Origin: Plotosus lineatus
Taxonomy: Eukaryota; Chordata; Actinopteri; Siluriformes; Plotosidae
Direction of reading: 5' to 3'
DNA: 64,000 nucleotides
Assembly: GCA_024760905.1 (NCBI GenBank)
Contig: CM045729.1
Location: 83,169,050 to 83,233,049 of the forward strand
How positions within the stretch are numbered: the first letter of the stretch is position 1; each line of letters opens with the position of its first letter. Of this stretch, positions 35,200 through 46,695 are shown one piece after another. Position numbers and translations under genes: made by a program. The notes below the pieces were generated by a model. The model was not told the DNA's origin. It worked only from the letters and a program-made list of their open reading frames with translations, and made no database searches.

Positions 35200-36195
35200 G
35201 AGGGCAAAACAAAATAATTCAATTCATCTCACTTCAGTTTCAGTTTCTCACTGTTGCATTCTGGACTAATTGTAGCTTGTTTATGTTCCTATTAGAACAT
35301 CCGGACAGTAACACATCACAATAAGCTAATCTCAAGGTAACAAAACATGAACAAGTTTTTCCGCATCATGCAGTGATGTCATATTTCTTATTTCATCAAT
35401 GTTCCTGAGATAAAAGAAGGCCACCTGAGTAATATTATCTACATGAGCTTCAAATGAAAGACCAGCGTCAATAATCATGCCAAGGTAATTTACTGCTGCA
35501 CGTGATGAGCCTGAAACACCATCCAAACTTATTACATCATCAGAAACCTTATTTCTATCTGCCTGAGATCAGAGCACAAGAATTTCTGTCTTATCAGAGT
35601 CGGGTAGAAAGAAATTAGTAAGAATCCAGTGTCTAATGTCCTTTACACACTTTTCAACTTTATTATGCTGATGTCTGTCATCTGGCTTTGATATATAACT
35701 GTGTATCGTCAGCATAACAATGAAACTGATTACCATGATCACGAATGATATGATCCAAAGCAAGCATGCATCTAGAGAAAAGTATGTCTATGGCAGAACC
35801 TTGTGGAACTACAAAATTAACATTAGAACGTACAGAGAAATCACCATTTACATCTACAAACTGATAACAATCAGTGAAATAAGATTTAAACCAGGAGAGG
35901 GTGGTTCCCTTAACTCCAACAACATCTAATCTGTCAAGGAGAATCATTTGATCAATAGTGTCAAAAGCTGCACTAAGGTCAAGTAACACAAGGAAGGAGA
36001 CACAGCTGTGGTCAGAGGCCACCAGTATGTCATTGACCACCTTAATGAATGCTGTCTCTGTGCTATATTGAGGCCTAAATCCTGACTGATATATTTTGTG
36101 AATGTTATTCCTACAAAAATATGAACATAACTGCTGTGCTGCAGCTTGTTCTAAGATCGTAGAGATAAAAGGGAGCTTTGATTGGTCTGTAGTTG
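35200..36195 (-). pseudogene. L2-like LINE reverse transcriptase fragment
   Basis: The minus strand gives SCVSFLVLLDLSAAFDTIDQ, then VVPQGSAIDI and the catalytic YADD in FHCYADDTQLYI (35678-36040), followed by downstream pieces to 35330. The protein is that of an L2-like non-LTR retrotransposon polymerase. It is truncated and frameshifted. RTE copy c is inserted in its upstream part. Confidence 0.85.
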
Positions 36196-39147
36196 GATGG
36201 CTGATCTGCTTTTGTTCCTTTCAGCTTTTCCCTTCAGGGGTTGCTACAGCAAACCATCCACCTCCATCTCATCCTATCCGCTGCATCTTCTACTCTTACT
36301 CCAACTACCTTCATGTCCTCCTTCACCACATCCATAAATCTTCTCTTTGGTCTTCCTCTAGGCCTTCTGCCTGGCAGTTCCAACCTCAGCATCCTACTAC
36401 CAATATACTCACTATCACTCCTCTGTACATGTCCAAACCATCTCAATCTAGCTTCTCTGACTTTGTCTCCAAAACATCTTACAGGTGCTGTCCCTCTGAT
36501 GTACTCATTCATGATCCTATCCATCCTCGTTACTCCCAAAGAGAACCTCAAAATTTTCATCTCTGCTACCTCCAGCTCTGCCTCCTGTCTTTTCACCAGT
36601 GCCACTGTTTCTAAACCATACAACATCGCTTGCCTCATCACCGTCTTGTACACTTTTCCTTTCATTCTTGCCGATACCATCCTATCACACATCACACCGG
36701 ACAATTTCCTCCAACCATTCCAACCTACCTGCACATGCTTCTTCATGTCTTTTCCACACTCTCAATTGATCTGGATTGTTGAGACTCCCTGTAACCTCAC
36801 CGTTCCTCTTGGGTCCTTGTTGTTCACACACATGTATTCTGTTTTACTGAGGCTAACCTTCATTCCTCTCCTTTCCAGGACATACCTCCACCTCTCTAGA
36901 TTTTCCTGCACTTGTTCTCTGCTCTCTCTATAGATCCCAATGTCATCTGCAAACATCATAGTCCATGGAGATTCTTGTCTAATCTCGTCTGTCAGCCTGT
37001 CCATCACCATAGCAAACAAGAAGGGGCTCAGAGCTGACCCTTGATGCAGTCCCACCTCCACCTTGAACTCTTCTGTCACACCGACAGCACAACTCACCAC
37101 TGTCTTACATCTCTCATACATGTCCTGCACCACTCTAACATACTTCTCAGCCACTCCAGACTTCCTCATGCAATACCACAGTTCCTCTCTCGGCACCTTG
37201 TCATATGCTTTCTCCAGAGCCATAAAGGCACAAGGCAGCTCCCTCTGGCCTTCTCTGTACTTCTCTATCAACATCCTCAAAGCAAACACTGCATCTGTGG
37301 TGCTCTTTCTTGGCATGAAACCAAACTGTTGTTCACAAATGCTGACCTCTGACCTTAGTCTAGCGTCCACTATTCTTTCCCATAACTACATCAAATGGCT
37401 CATCAACTTTATCCCTCTATAGTTGCCACAACTCTGCATGTCTCCCTTGTTCTTAAAAATGGCCACCAGCACACTTCTCTTCCATTCCGCCAGCATCTTC
37501 TCACTCTCCAAGACCCTGTTGAATGTTCTTGTCAGAAAATCTACTGCTACCTCTCCTAGACACGTCCATACCTCCACAGGTATGTCATGAGGACCAACTG
37601 CCTTTCAACTCTTCATCCTCTTCAATGCCCACCTCACTTCACCCTTACTAATCTTTCCTGGTCCTCAACAGTCTCCTCTTCTACTCTTTTTTTCTCTCTC
37701 ATTTTCCTCATTCATCAACTCTTCAAAGTACTCTTTCCATCTGCCCAGCACACTTATGTCATCAGTCAATACATTTCCCACTCTGTCCTTAATCACTCTA
37801 ACTTGCTGCATTTCCTTCCCATCTTTATTTCTACACTGTCTCTCCCTGTACTCCTGTTTTCTTTCTTTGGTCCTCTCAATGTCCCACTTCCTCTGAGCTA
37901 ACTTCTTTCTTTGTACACACTTTTGCACTTCCTCATTCCACCACCAAGTCTCCCTATCTACTTTCCTTCCAGAGAGCACATCAAGTACTCTCCTACCTGT
38001 CTCCCTGATCACATTAGCTGTAGTTGTCACTTCCTGACCACCCAAAGTCTGTTTCAACTCCTCCTCGAAGACAACACGACATTCTTCCTTTTTCAGCTTC
38101 AACCAGCTTCTGCTCTGCCTTTGCCTTTTTCACCTTCCTCACCATCAGTGTCATCCTGCACACCACCATCCTATGCTGTTTGGCAACACTCTCACCCACT
38201 ACTACTTTGCAGTCACTGACTTCCTTCAAATTACATCGTCTACACAAGATGTAGTCTACCTGTTTGCTCCTACCTCCGCTTTTATAAGTCACCCTATGCT
38301 CCTGTCTCTTCTTAAAGAAAGGATTCACCACAGCCATTTCCATCCTTTTTGCAAAATCTATCAACAGCTGTCCTTCTGTGTTCCTGTCCTGGATACCAAA
38401 CCTGCCCATCACTTCCTCGTCCCTTCTGTTGCCTTCACCAACATGTCCATTGAAATCTGCACCAATGACCACTCTTTCAACTCTGGGAGTACTCTGCATT
38501 ACTTCATCTGACTCACTCCAGAATCTCTCCTTCTCTTCTAATTCATATCCTGCATGTGGGGCATAAGCATTAACAACATTGAACATCTCACCTTCAATTT
38601 CTAACTTGAGACTTATCAATCTGTCTGACACTCTTTTCCCTTACAGAACATTCCTGACAAACCCCTCCTTCAAGATGACTCCTACTCCATTTCTCTTCCT
38701 ATCCACACCATGATAAAACAGCTTAAACCCTGCTCTTAAGCTTCTAGCCTTGCTACTTTTCCGCCTGGTCTCCTGAACACACAGTATGTCCACCTTCCTC
38801 CTCTACATCATGTCAGCCAGCTCTCTAGCTTTTCCTGTCATAGTTCTAACATTCAAAGTCCCTACTCTCAGTCCTAGACTCCTGTTTTTCCTATTCTTTC
38901 TCCGCCTATGGACACGCCTCCCACCTCTCCTTCTTCAACCAACAGTAGTCCAATTTCCACCAGCGCCGGATTGGTCGAGGCATGAAATTCATTTTGACGA
39001 TTCGTAGTTTTTTATTTTGGCACAATTTTTACGCCGGATGCCCTTCCTGTCGCAACCCTCTGCATTTATCCAGGTTTGGGACTGGCATAAGGATGGACAT
39101 TGACTTGTGCCATCATGGCTTGTGCCCTCACGGCTGCATTCTGCTAC
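36196..39147 (-). mobile_element. RTE-type LINE copy c, near full length
   Basis: The left end carries the 3' tail (TTTCAGCTTTTCCCTTCAGG). The right end carries the 5' head in reverse complement (ACGCCGGATGCCCTTCCTGT, CGCAACCCTCTGCATTTATC). The minus strand encodes the endonuclease (38014-38631: GADFNGHVGEGNRRDEEVM, KQVDYILCRRC) and polymerase (36762-37370: FGFMPRKSTTDAVFALRM, MMFADDIG). There are several frameshifts and a deletion of about 40 bp near 36786. Confidence 0.92.
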
Positions 39148-39235
39148 ATCTAGAAATGAACTCCCAAACTAAAGGGGGCAGTAAAAATGTATTCCATATC
39201 ATCCAGATTCTAAATTTAACAAGTACAGTCGGCCT

Positions 39236-39580
39236 TCTACTTACGAAATTCATCCGTTCCAAAGCCTTTTTCGTAGCCTGGAGTTTTCGTAAGTCGAGGC
39301 GTATTTTACATGTAAAACGCGTGATTCGTTCCAAGACTCCCAAGACTACCCCATAAACCCTTTAAAAATGAAAAAAATACACCAATTTTGTAGGAAATAT
39401 GTATGAAATATGTGCTAAAAGTAAAAATTATTTATTAAACCATTTCAACATTTTATTATCATATTAAACCATTTTAAAACATATTTATTAATTATTAAAC
39501 CATTATTAAACATTTTTATTGACGCACATAGACACACACATACAACACTGTCTCTCTCTATCTCGCTCTATCTCTCTCTG

Positions 39581-39626
<46 letters not shown>

Positions 39627-40286
39627 CTCTCCCTCTCTCTGGTGTGTTTTGCCGAATGCGGGCTCCGCCCACACGCAGTGCGCAGCTGATGGAACAATTG
39701 TATTTAAATGTTTAAATGGCCAGAATATTTTATTTAAAGCGGAATTACAATACCTGTTTGAAAGATCAGAGGTCCTGATTCAATATTAATTTGCTTCCTT
39801 GTGAGATCGGAGGGCTTGTCCCACGGAACACTCTGTTTTCCTTTTGCTTTAATATCGTTCTGAAATAATCGCCTCCATCACTGTATTTCTGCTTTTCTGT
39901 ATTTTCCGCGTCCATGATGGATAATAAAATATAACACTGCATTGATTAATCTCAAAATAAACTCACGAGCCAACATTCCTGTTCAACTCTCCTCTCTCAT
40001 GCGTGTGACAAACAGGAAGTATGGGTACAGGAAGTGCGAGTACAGTTCAGCTGCCTCCTGGCCAATGGGAGACTAGCGAGGCAGGATGTTGGGAGACAGC
40101 CAGTGAGAGAGCAACTCACGCATCGTTTGAATTTGTGAATGGCGCGTTTGAATTTTTGAATGACATGTTTCGTGCTTTTTGTTAAAAGAGGTTGTTTTCG
40201 TAAAAAGAGGACGAAAATTTAGTAAAATGTTTTTCGTAACCTGTTTTTTTCATATTCAGAGGCTTTTGTAAGTAGAGGGCTGACTG
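39236..40286. mobile_element. TA-flanked non-autonomous DNA transposon, 1.05 kb
   Basis: Ends CAGTCGGCCTTCTACTTACG and complement CAGTCAGCCCTCTACTTACA lie next to TA (39234-39235, 40287-40288). The interior is non-coding and includes TCTC and CA microsatellites (about 39546-39625). Confidence 0.8.
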
Positions 40287-40317
40287 TATTAATTCACCTG
40301 TAACAGAGTGACAGAAT

Positions 40318-40378
40318 CTTCTTTTTTTTTTTGCTTTTTTCCCCCTTTTTCAGGGGTCGCCACAGTGAATCATTATTC
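40318..40378 (-). mobile_element. Orphan RTE/SINE 3' tail
   Basis: The complement of GTGGCGACCCCTG is seen in CAGGGGTCGCCACAGTGAAT next to a pyrimidine-rich run. It is a tail-only scrap of the RTE LINE or SINE 1. Confidence 0.6.
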
Positions 40379-40379
40379 A

Positions 40380-41214
40380 CATGTTTTATTTCTATCACCA
40401 CAAAAAAAAAAAACTTTGTTCAAAACTAATTTCACTCTATGATTACACCCCACCAAAATTAAACTGTTTTTTTGATGCATATTTAAACCATCGTTAGATA
40501 AACATGTATTATCAGTTCCTAATTTTCTTGAAAACCATTATTGGGTTTTATAACTGGAGGAAATAAGGGTGAAGTGCATTACTTCCAGTTTTGTGATTTT
40601 GATGGACTTTAAATGCCATAACTTATTTCTACATGAAATATTTACATCATTGTTGTGGTCCTCAATTCAGTAAATTATAAGATAAGTTTCATATAATACT
40701 GTAATATATAATACTGTATTCGATGTGATAAGCGCCCAGGGTGCTTTAAAAATTGGAGTGGGTGGGCACTTCTTAAAATGTTTACCCATCCAGGTGTAAA
40801 ACATGAATAATAACAGAACAATAAAAGAGTTTTATAGACCCCTTACTTTTCTTTCCCTGTGCTGTTCCTTTAAATATTTTCCAGGAAGTAAAATTGAGCA
40901 AATCAGCAGAATGTCAACTTTAGCACATGGCATGAATCAATCAACATGAACATAAATAAAAGCACATGTCCACGAATTTGCTTAAATTTATGAAGTTAGG
41001 GAGCAGGAGAATCGGGTGAACAATACTTGTCATCACTTTCTGATTGGTCCATATCTGGCTCATCGCGCCATTCATTCACATCATCCCATAGTTTTGCTGT
41101 AGCACTTTCTAATGGTTCATCAGTTGTTGGACATTTATCAAGACAAAACATTATAGTATTTTCCTGTTTTTTAAAGCATGATCAATGATCAAATGTGTTG
41201 TTACTGATGAACAT
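40380..41214. other. No gene recognised
   Basis: AT-rich unique sequence without features that I can support. Confidence 0.4.
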
Positions 41215-41291
41215 TACAGACCAGAGGTCGGGAACCCTTTTGACTAAGAGAGCCCCCAAAATATTTTAAAATCTAATCCTCTGAGAGCCAC

Positions 41292-41350
<59 letters not shown>

Positions 41351-41409
41351 TTTCTGAGTAGATCCTTCCGTAGGAGAGTGCTCAATACTTTTTGGTAGAG
41401 CAAATAACA

Positions 41410-41641
41410 AAAACAAAAATAAAAGGACAGGACAAAGACTTTCTATTGAAACTCCATTTATCACTACAGATCTGTTTCGAGGGGTGGTGAAACCATCCTC
41501 TCTCTTCAAGTGATTATAGAAGAATCTATAGAATTCTTCTATAATCACCTGAAGAGAGAGGATGGTTTCACCACCCCTCGAAACAGATCTGTAGTGATAA
41601 ATGGAGTTTCAATAGAAAGTCTTTGTCCTGTCCTTTATTTT

Positions 41642-41645
<4 letters not shown>
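41410..41645. repeat. Long palindrome (about 115-bp arms), probable Penelope-like element ends in inverted orientation
   Basis: The left arm (to 41525) and right arm (from 41533) are nearly perfect reverse complements around a 7-nt spacer. AT arrays flank both sides. Each arm contains the same hammerhead-like fold, intact only on the + strand arm. Penelope-like retroelements carry hammerhead motifs and often leave inverted, truncated copies in AT-rich sites. The assignment is inferred from the motif, as no polymerase is present. Confidence 0.75.
41544..41598 (+). ncRNA. Minimal type I hammerhead ribozyme motif
   Basis: All core parts are present. Helix I is ATCAC (41544-41548) with GTGAT (41594-41598). 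Core CTGAAGA is at 41549-41555 (CUGANGA consensus; position 7 may vary). Helix II runs over 41556-41579 with a TTC loop. GAAA is at 41580-41583. A 3-bp helix III ACA/TGT closes a palindromic GATC loop (41583-41592). The cleavage nucleotide A is at 41593 after GT (an NUH site), so cutting would fall between 41593 and 41594. Short helix III with a palindromic loop is the form described for Penelope-like elements, which may act as dimers. The minus-strand arm has TTGAAGA instead of CTGAAGA and is probably inactive. Confidence 0.75.
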
Positions 41646-41722
<77 letters not shown>

Positions 41723-41814
41723 ACTGAATTTATTTTAAACAACATTGTCAAAATGAAGTTATTTATTCATAAGAAAAGTATTTCTTCCTATTAATGCGAC
41801 TTTTGCAAGATTCA

Positions 41815-42119
41815 CAAGCTGCAGTGTTTGGTATGTGACAGGAAGTGCGTCCCAAGTTTTGGCAATCAGCTAGACTGTGGGTTGAAGTTTTTCTATTTGT
41901 GTTTGCTGGCCAGCTGTGCTTGGCATCGTACAAATGAGCCAATCAAAAATGAGGGAAATGTACCTCTTTACTCAAAAACAACATGTGCAGTCTGTGGCTG
42001 TTGTTATAATCCAATAAAATTGAGTTTCGAGGTATCGGATCCGCTCCCCATACTGGTGTACAGAAAGGATTGGCTCTCCGATGCATGCCACAGTGATGGG
42101 GCATTGAAAATAGATGTAC
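41815..42119 (+). mobile_element. MITE Y, right half
   Basis: Matches 34217-34530 (CCCAAGTTTTGGCAATCAGC, CAGTCTGTGGCTGTTGTTAT, TACAGAAAGGATTGGCTCTC) and stops at TAGATGTA. The left arm is missing. Confidence 0.8.
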
Positions 42120-42222
42120 ACTGGGGGGACAGTGATAACCTTGTGGAGAGTGGGACTCAAACCCCCAACCTTTGGATCAGCGATCCGGCGCCTTATACCA
42201 CTAGACCACCACTGCCCCTGTT
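42120..42222 (-). mobile_element. SINE 1 head only, antisense
   Basis: GGGACTCAAACCCCCAACC and ACCACTAGACCACCACTGCC are the complements of the B box and A box region. The 3' half is absent, which is unusual for SINE truncation and suggests a later deletion. Confidence 0.8.
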
Positions 42223-42710
42223 TTATTTAATGGCTTTTTTTATTTTTATTTAGATGACAGTGAAATTATGTAATTGGTATTCTGTTAAGAAAGGCCACCT
42301 GGTTTATCGGACAGCTAGATACAGTCATTAAATGAGCCACATCTGGCTCGCGAGCCATAGGTTCCCGACCCCTGTTATAGACATTCTCCAGTGGCAGGGG
42401 GTCTTGAAATACCGTGTAAACTCACTTTTACAGGCAGTGAACGCCTCATTTTACGGCTACAGAGACTGATTGAATAAAATTGGTAAGTTTGATCTATGAT
42501 TTTGCTCCTACTCCACATGGGCATTACATATTAGACAGAAGCTCAAAAACACTGGGGTGGGGGGCTTATTGGTGCAGAGCGCTTATTACATACGATACAG
42601 TATATAAGTTTTATTATATAAGTTCAGGCATTGAATAAATCTATTTCACTCAGTTCAAATTTTGTCCCTGATGTTAAACCCCCCCCCCGCTGTCCGTTTT
42701 ACTATTACTG

Positions 42711-42765
42711 TCATCATCATCATCATCATCATCATCATTATTATTATTATTATTATTATTACTAC

Positions 42766-42798
<33 letters not shown>

Positions 42799-42880
42799 TA
42801 ACATTATTATGAGTTGTTGGTAACTATTATTATTGTTGTTGTTATTTATGTTATATATTTGTTGTACGTATTATTATAAT
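42711..42880. repeat. (CAT)n, (ATT)n and related trinucleotide arrays
   Basis: CAT units (42711-42738), then ATT units with interruptions to about 42800 and looser TTATT sequence up to the CpG island. Confidence 0.9.
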
Positions 42881-42889
42881 TATTATTAC

Positions 42890-44330
42890 GTCAGAAGCGG
42901 ATGTTTTGCGCTTTGGGTTGTTTTGCATTATAGTAAAGCGGAGGCCTCTGATTGGCGCAGGCGGCTTATTTATGCTAATGAGGTAGTTGGAGTTCTTTAG
43001 GGCGCGCGGGCGCCGCCCTTCATTCAAGCACGCGGTGCGGGAGCGACGCAGCACTTCACGCGGCGCAATAGCGACGCTTCTCTCACGCGCTTCGTTTCCT
43101 ACTGCTTGCATCGTCTTTGTGTGTTTGTTTATATCACTCTCAGATCAGCGCTCGCAGACGGTAAGTGTGTGTGTGTGTGTGTGCGCGCGCGCGTGTGTAA
43201 GATGGTGGATGTTCAGCAGCGCGTGCTGGTTCGCCTGCGCGCACGTTGTTGACGTGAAACCTGTTGTAAGCGAAGCTTTCTCTGCGCTGGCTCTCGTTCA
43301 CCACTCACTCACTCACGCGCGCGCGCGCACGCGTGTTGATACCCGTGCGCGCCTGAATGTGATGAGCTTGGCGGCGAGTGGGGAGAACCCGAACCGAACG
43401 TGAATGCACAGCACCTATTGCTACTCGTCCTGAATAAGTAGTGAGCGCAGTAGTGAGCTTCACGTCAGCTGCAGCGTTTCTGCCTCCGAGTCGTGCACGG
43501 CGTCGCGGAACTTCACGTGCAGTTCTTTTTAAACTGTCGTTTAACGTATTGGAAGATAAACTGCCGTGAAGTTCGCGCTCGAAAGTTCAGGTGTGAGTGA
43601 GAGAGCGAGAGTGCCTGTGGAACAAAGCACTGAAAGCACATGGGGGGCTACAGGCCGCACGAGACCTGTTAGCACTCGAGCTAATGCTAACACCCCTACC
43701 CCCTCCCCCACCTCCACCACACACACTTATTGTTTAAAAATAAAACAGCCCACATCACCGGACCAGCTCTCACACCCACGCCGGGGTTCAAGCGCGGGTC
43801 GTGCGTGGTTTCTGAAATTAAGGCCGTTTCACGTTGGTGTTTACAGTGCGCGTGGTGTGCGCACTCGGGCCGGCTCGCATTTGTTGTGTGTAACTTGCAC
43901 TTCCTGCCTCACAGTTGAATTTTATTTATTGATTAAAGCTTCGAGTTGTGATGTGCAAGCCCAGATCTCTTGAGCAAAGTGTTTAAAACCTGAACGAAAG
44001 AAGCGGTGAGATGGTGCGAGCTTGTTTGTGGTGGTCATACGCGAGTTTAGTGTTTATAAATGTTTTTTTTTTATTATTATTTTAACAACCCAGTGAACTC
44101 GGAGGAGTCTGGTGTGTTTTTCATCCACAGCCCTTCCAGCGCTTTACATCGTGTTTTCAGTCTACTGTAGTTTGAGTCCAAACACACGACGGACTCGGGG
44201 GCGCCATGTTGCTGTGAAGCTCTGTGGGGGAGGGGGCACACGCTTAGGGGAGGAACCGCGCATGTGCTGTTATCAATAAATTTACTGAACGTGCGCGCTC
44301 GTATTATTGAGTGCGCATGCGCCGGGCCCC
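42890..44330 (+). promoter_or_regulatory. mir17hg: CpG island, probable promoter of the miR-17-92 primary transcript
   Basis: This is the only CpG-dense stretch of this size in the window, with CGCGCGGGCGCC at 43002-43013 and many CGs to about 44330. Core elements in line are an inverted CCAAT box ATTGG (42951-42955) overlapping an E2F-like ATTGGCGC, a TATA-like TTATTTAT (42966-42973) and, about 30 bp on, the GC-rich presumed start near 43000. A canonical E-box CACGTG lies at 43514-43519 in the presumed intron. In mammals E2F factors act at the MIR17HG promoter and MYC at an intron 1 E-box. The role here is inferred from position 3 kb upstream of the cluster in the same orientation. Confidence 0.75.
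43000..43160 (+). ncRNA. mir17hg: Predicted noncoding exon 1 of the miR-17-92 host transcript
   Basis: The exon ends at AGACG/GTAAGT, with the intron starting at 43161. No convincing reading frame begins in it. The start is placed only from the TATA-like box. Confidence 0.55.
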
Positions 44331-45913
44331 AAGGCGGAACATACAAAGCTGTAGTAAATCCTGTCAGGATTCTCACTCTTTCATTTATTTATTAAAAAAA
44401 AAAAAAAAAAATACAAAACAAGCCCATCTCACTCTCTATGTACTTTTATTAGTGATATCTGTGTACATTCGCTGTTCTTTTAAATGGTCTCCGATAAAAA
44501 TGAAGTGTTTCCGAGCTTTTTAGAACCTTCTTGTAACTGTCCGTCTGTTTTGTAGTGTATTTTTTTGAACCCCGTCTTAAAGGTGGTTTAATTTTTCCGT
44601 CTCGGTTTCTAAACGGGTCGGGAACATGAACATCGCTGACTTCCTGTCTTGCAATTGTGTGTTTATGTGCAAATAAGGTTATCGTCCACTCGTACAGGAG
44701 GATATGGAACACGTGTGATTTTTCTACGAATTCACAGAATTCCTTTTTTTTTCTCATTGGCCCAGTTTAAAAAAAAAAAATTCACGCCGAATATGCCAAA
44801 ATAACTTTTCCCACTTTTGTTCCATTCCGAGTTTTGCATAAAATGACCTCTCTTGAAACGTTACTGCTGATTGGCTGATGGCTTTCTAATAGCCAATCGC
44901 TGATGTTGAAACATGTAGATCGACACTTGTGCCACTTCCGATCTGTTCAGCTATCGAAGGCATGTCGGTGATCTAGAGAAGATTCTGCTCGAATCAAAGA
45001 AATAGACAAAGTCGTGAAAAACAAGTTTGGGGGAAGCTTCGGGGGAGGGGGCCCCCCCTAGACCCTGGCTGATTTTCAGATGTTTTGGTGATGGTCAAAT
45101 CACATGCCTGAACAATTGTTCAGCAGATCCCAACGTTCTGATTGGACCCTGTCAATAGGTTTACGTTAACAATGGTCAGTTGATTACATGATTGCTTCTA
45201 TAGTAACGTTGCGTTTGCAGGGATTTGTACACAAGCGGGTGAAATCAAGTTTGGATGACTGGGTTATTTCTGGGGAGTTTCCAGTCTTGTAACATCAGAG
45301 ATCAAGCTGTGTAGTTTGTGCAGGATATCTTGATCTTGATAGGTTAGGTGATACGTCGCAAGGACATTAATTCACCGCAATATCTCGCCGTCCGTGTGTT
45401 TAATTTAGTCAGGGCACTTCATGGCTTAACAGGGCGGAGTGTTTGTGTTTAACACAGTTGCACATAAGTTACTAAACTGATTTTCACTGTGCTAGGTGGT
45501 GGATTGGGAATCGGCCTGGCAAGATCCTGTAACATCTTGGATCAGATAATGATACAAAACCGGAAATTGAAGTAAGGTTTTTTTTTTTTTTAAACAAGCA
45601 GTTATTTTAGGATTTTTTTGTCTCTGTGGGGAAAAATTACACAAGCTAGTGATTTAATTTTCAGTAAATATAAAGGGATGGGGGCTTGGCCTGGAAATAA
45701 CCCATTGAACTTTGGCGGTGACTTTGGGGGACAATAGAACCCTCAAAAATAAATCTTCTTTTCTGGGGCAAACTGTTAATCGGCCCTCCACGAGGGGAGG
45801 CATTTCATTATAATTATGCCGAGTTATAATCCATTTGTTTTTGTGGGGGCACCATACACTTAAAATTCTCCTCTAGTTGGATTTGGAGCACTTGCAGCTC
45901 TAGTGCATGTCTC

Positions 45914-45944
45914 TGTAACCTACTTTCTTTTGTGTTCCTTTCAG
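45914..45944 (+). other. mir17hg: Candidate 3' splice acceptor ahead of miR-17
   Basis: A strong pyrimidine tract ending CTTTCAG at 45944 lies 75 nt before the mature miR-17 sequence. If used, the hairpins would lie in an exon of that isoform; otherwise they are intronic or in an unspliced transcript. Confidence 0.4.
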
Positions 45945-46010
45945 GTTTATCTCATGGAGCGTGGGTGGTGGTGTTGTCTCTGTGCTGATGCCGTGTGAAA
46001 GGGAGTGTCC

Positions 46011-46087
46011 TGGTAGGGTCAAAGTGCTTACAGTGCAGGTAGCTGAGTATGCTGTCTACTGCAGTGGAGGCACTTCAAGCTCTACAC
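46011..46087 (+). ncRNA. mir17: miR-17 precursor hairpin
   Basis: The 5p arm at 46020-46042 equals vertebrate miR-17-5p over all 23 nt (seed AAAGTGC). The 3p arm at 46058-46079 starts ACTGCAGTGGAGGCACTT. The arms pair, and the stem is extended by GTAGGG (46013-46018) with CTCTAC (46080-46085). It is the first of six hairpins and represses mRNAs with GCACTTT sites, such as cell-cycle and TGF-beta pathway genes in mammals. Confidence 0.97.
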
Positions 46088-46377
46088 ACTCAATGTCTTG
46101 CTCTAATTCTCATTGAACCTTCATCGTTTAGAACGGGCGAGTTTGTGTTGAATCTTTCTGAAATGCAGCAGAATGCTTATTAAAGCGAAAAAGCCGAAAG
46201 GAACAGATTAAACACTTGATAATTTTGAATAGTTATTTAAGTCGGTTGTCAAGCACTATTACCTGCATCATTTGAGGTTATTTTAAAATAAATTCTGAGC
46301 ATCGGTTTTAATAAAGTTAAGAATTTTCCTCCCATTAAAGGATGGAACATGTTAAGAGATCTGTATTCAATTTTAAC

Positions 46378-46462
46378 TGCTTTTTTTGCTAAGGTGCATC
46401 TAGTGCAGATAGTGGATTGGAACAGCACCTACTGCCCTAAGTGCTCCTTCTGGCATGAGAAA
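46378..46462 (+). ncRNA. mir18a: miR-18a precursor hairpin
   Basis: 5p at 46390-46412 (seed AAGGTGC, TAGTGCAGATAG end) and 3p at 46431-46453 (ACTGCCCTAAGTGCTCC) both equal vertebrate miR-18a. The AGATAG ending fits 18a rather than 18b. The gap from miR-17, about 300 bp, is longer than I would expect and contains a GCCGAAAGGAACAG scrap like the RTE tail. Confidence 0.97.
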
Positions 46463-46472
46463 GCCGGAATGC

Positions 46473-46516
46473 CCCCCCCCCCCCACACCCACACACACAC
46501 ACACACACACACACCC
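46473..46516. repeat. Poly(C) and (CA)n between miR-18a and miR-19a
   Basis: A run of about 14 C followed by about 15 CA units inside the cluster. Confidence 0.95.
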
Positions 46517-46574
46517 CTGTATCTACTTTAAAATCCATCACGACGGCACAAGATACATGAATTAATGTTCCACC

Positions 46575-46660
46575 GCATCTCTCTATCAGTTTTGCATTGT
46601 TGCACCTCAAGAAAAACGGAGTTGTGCAAATCTATGCAAAACTGAGAGCGGTGCTACTGA
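46575..46660 (+). ncRNA. mir19a: miR-19a precursor hairpin
   Basis: 3p at 46623-46645 equals miR-19a-3p (seed GTGCAAA, CTATGC in the middle). The 5p arm AGTTTTGCATTGTTGCAC is at 46588-46605. The miR-19 family is the part of the cluster that targets PTEN in mammals. Confidence 0.97.
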
Positions 46661-46695
46661 CCGACGTGGCGGCCCGTTGTTGTCCTCCGTGGTGT

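Larger units (their letters stand above)
41222..42374. mobile_element. hAT-type non-autonomous element with several insertions
   Basis: The ends CAGAGGTCGGGAACCC and complement CAGGGGTCGGGAACC are flanked by TTACAGAC (41214-41221) and TTATAGAC (42375-42382), an 8-bp duplication with one mismatch. Inside are two AT arrays (41293-41347, 41645-41720), a long palindrome between them, the right half of MITE Y and a SINE 1 head. No transposase remains. Confidence 0.82.

Noticed and set aside
41273..41794. Two similar 91-94-codon frames on opposite strands (TTPRNRSVVINGVSIES)
   Set aside because: They are the two arms of the palindrome read in mirror; they match the hammerhead region rather than a protein gene.
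42987..43403. 138-codon frame in the CpG island
   Set aside because: It crosses the GTAAGT donor and a GT repeat, is rich in Arg/Ser/Ala from GC composition and matches no domain.
43566..43973. 135-codon frame downstream of the CpG island core
   Set aside because: No domain and composition-driven; more likely intronic sequence of the miR-17-92 host transcript.
46349..46531. 60-codon frame overlapping miR-18a
   Set aside because: It runs through a microRNA hairpin and a CA microsatellite; the structural RNA explains the sequence.
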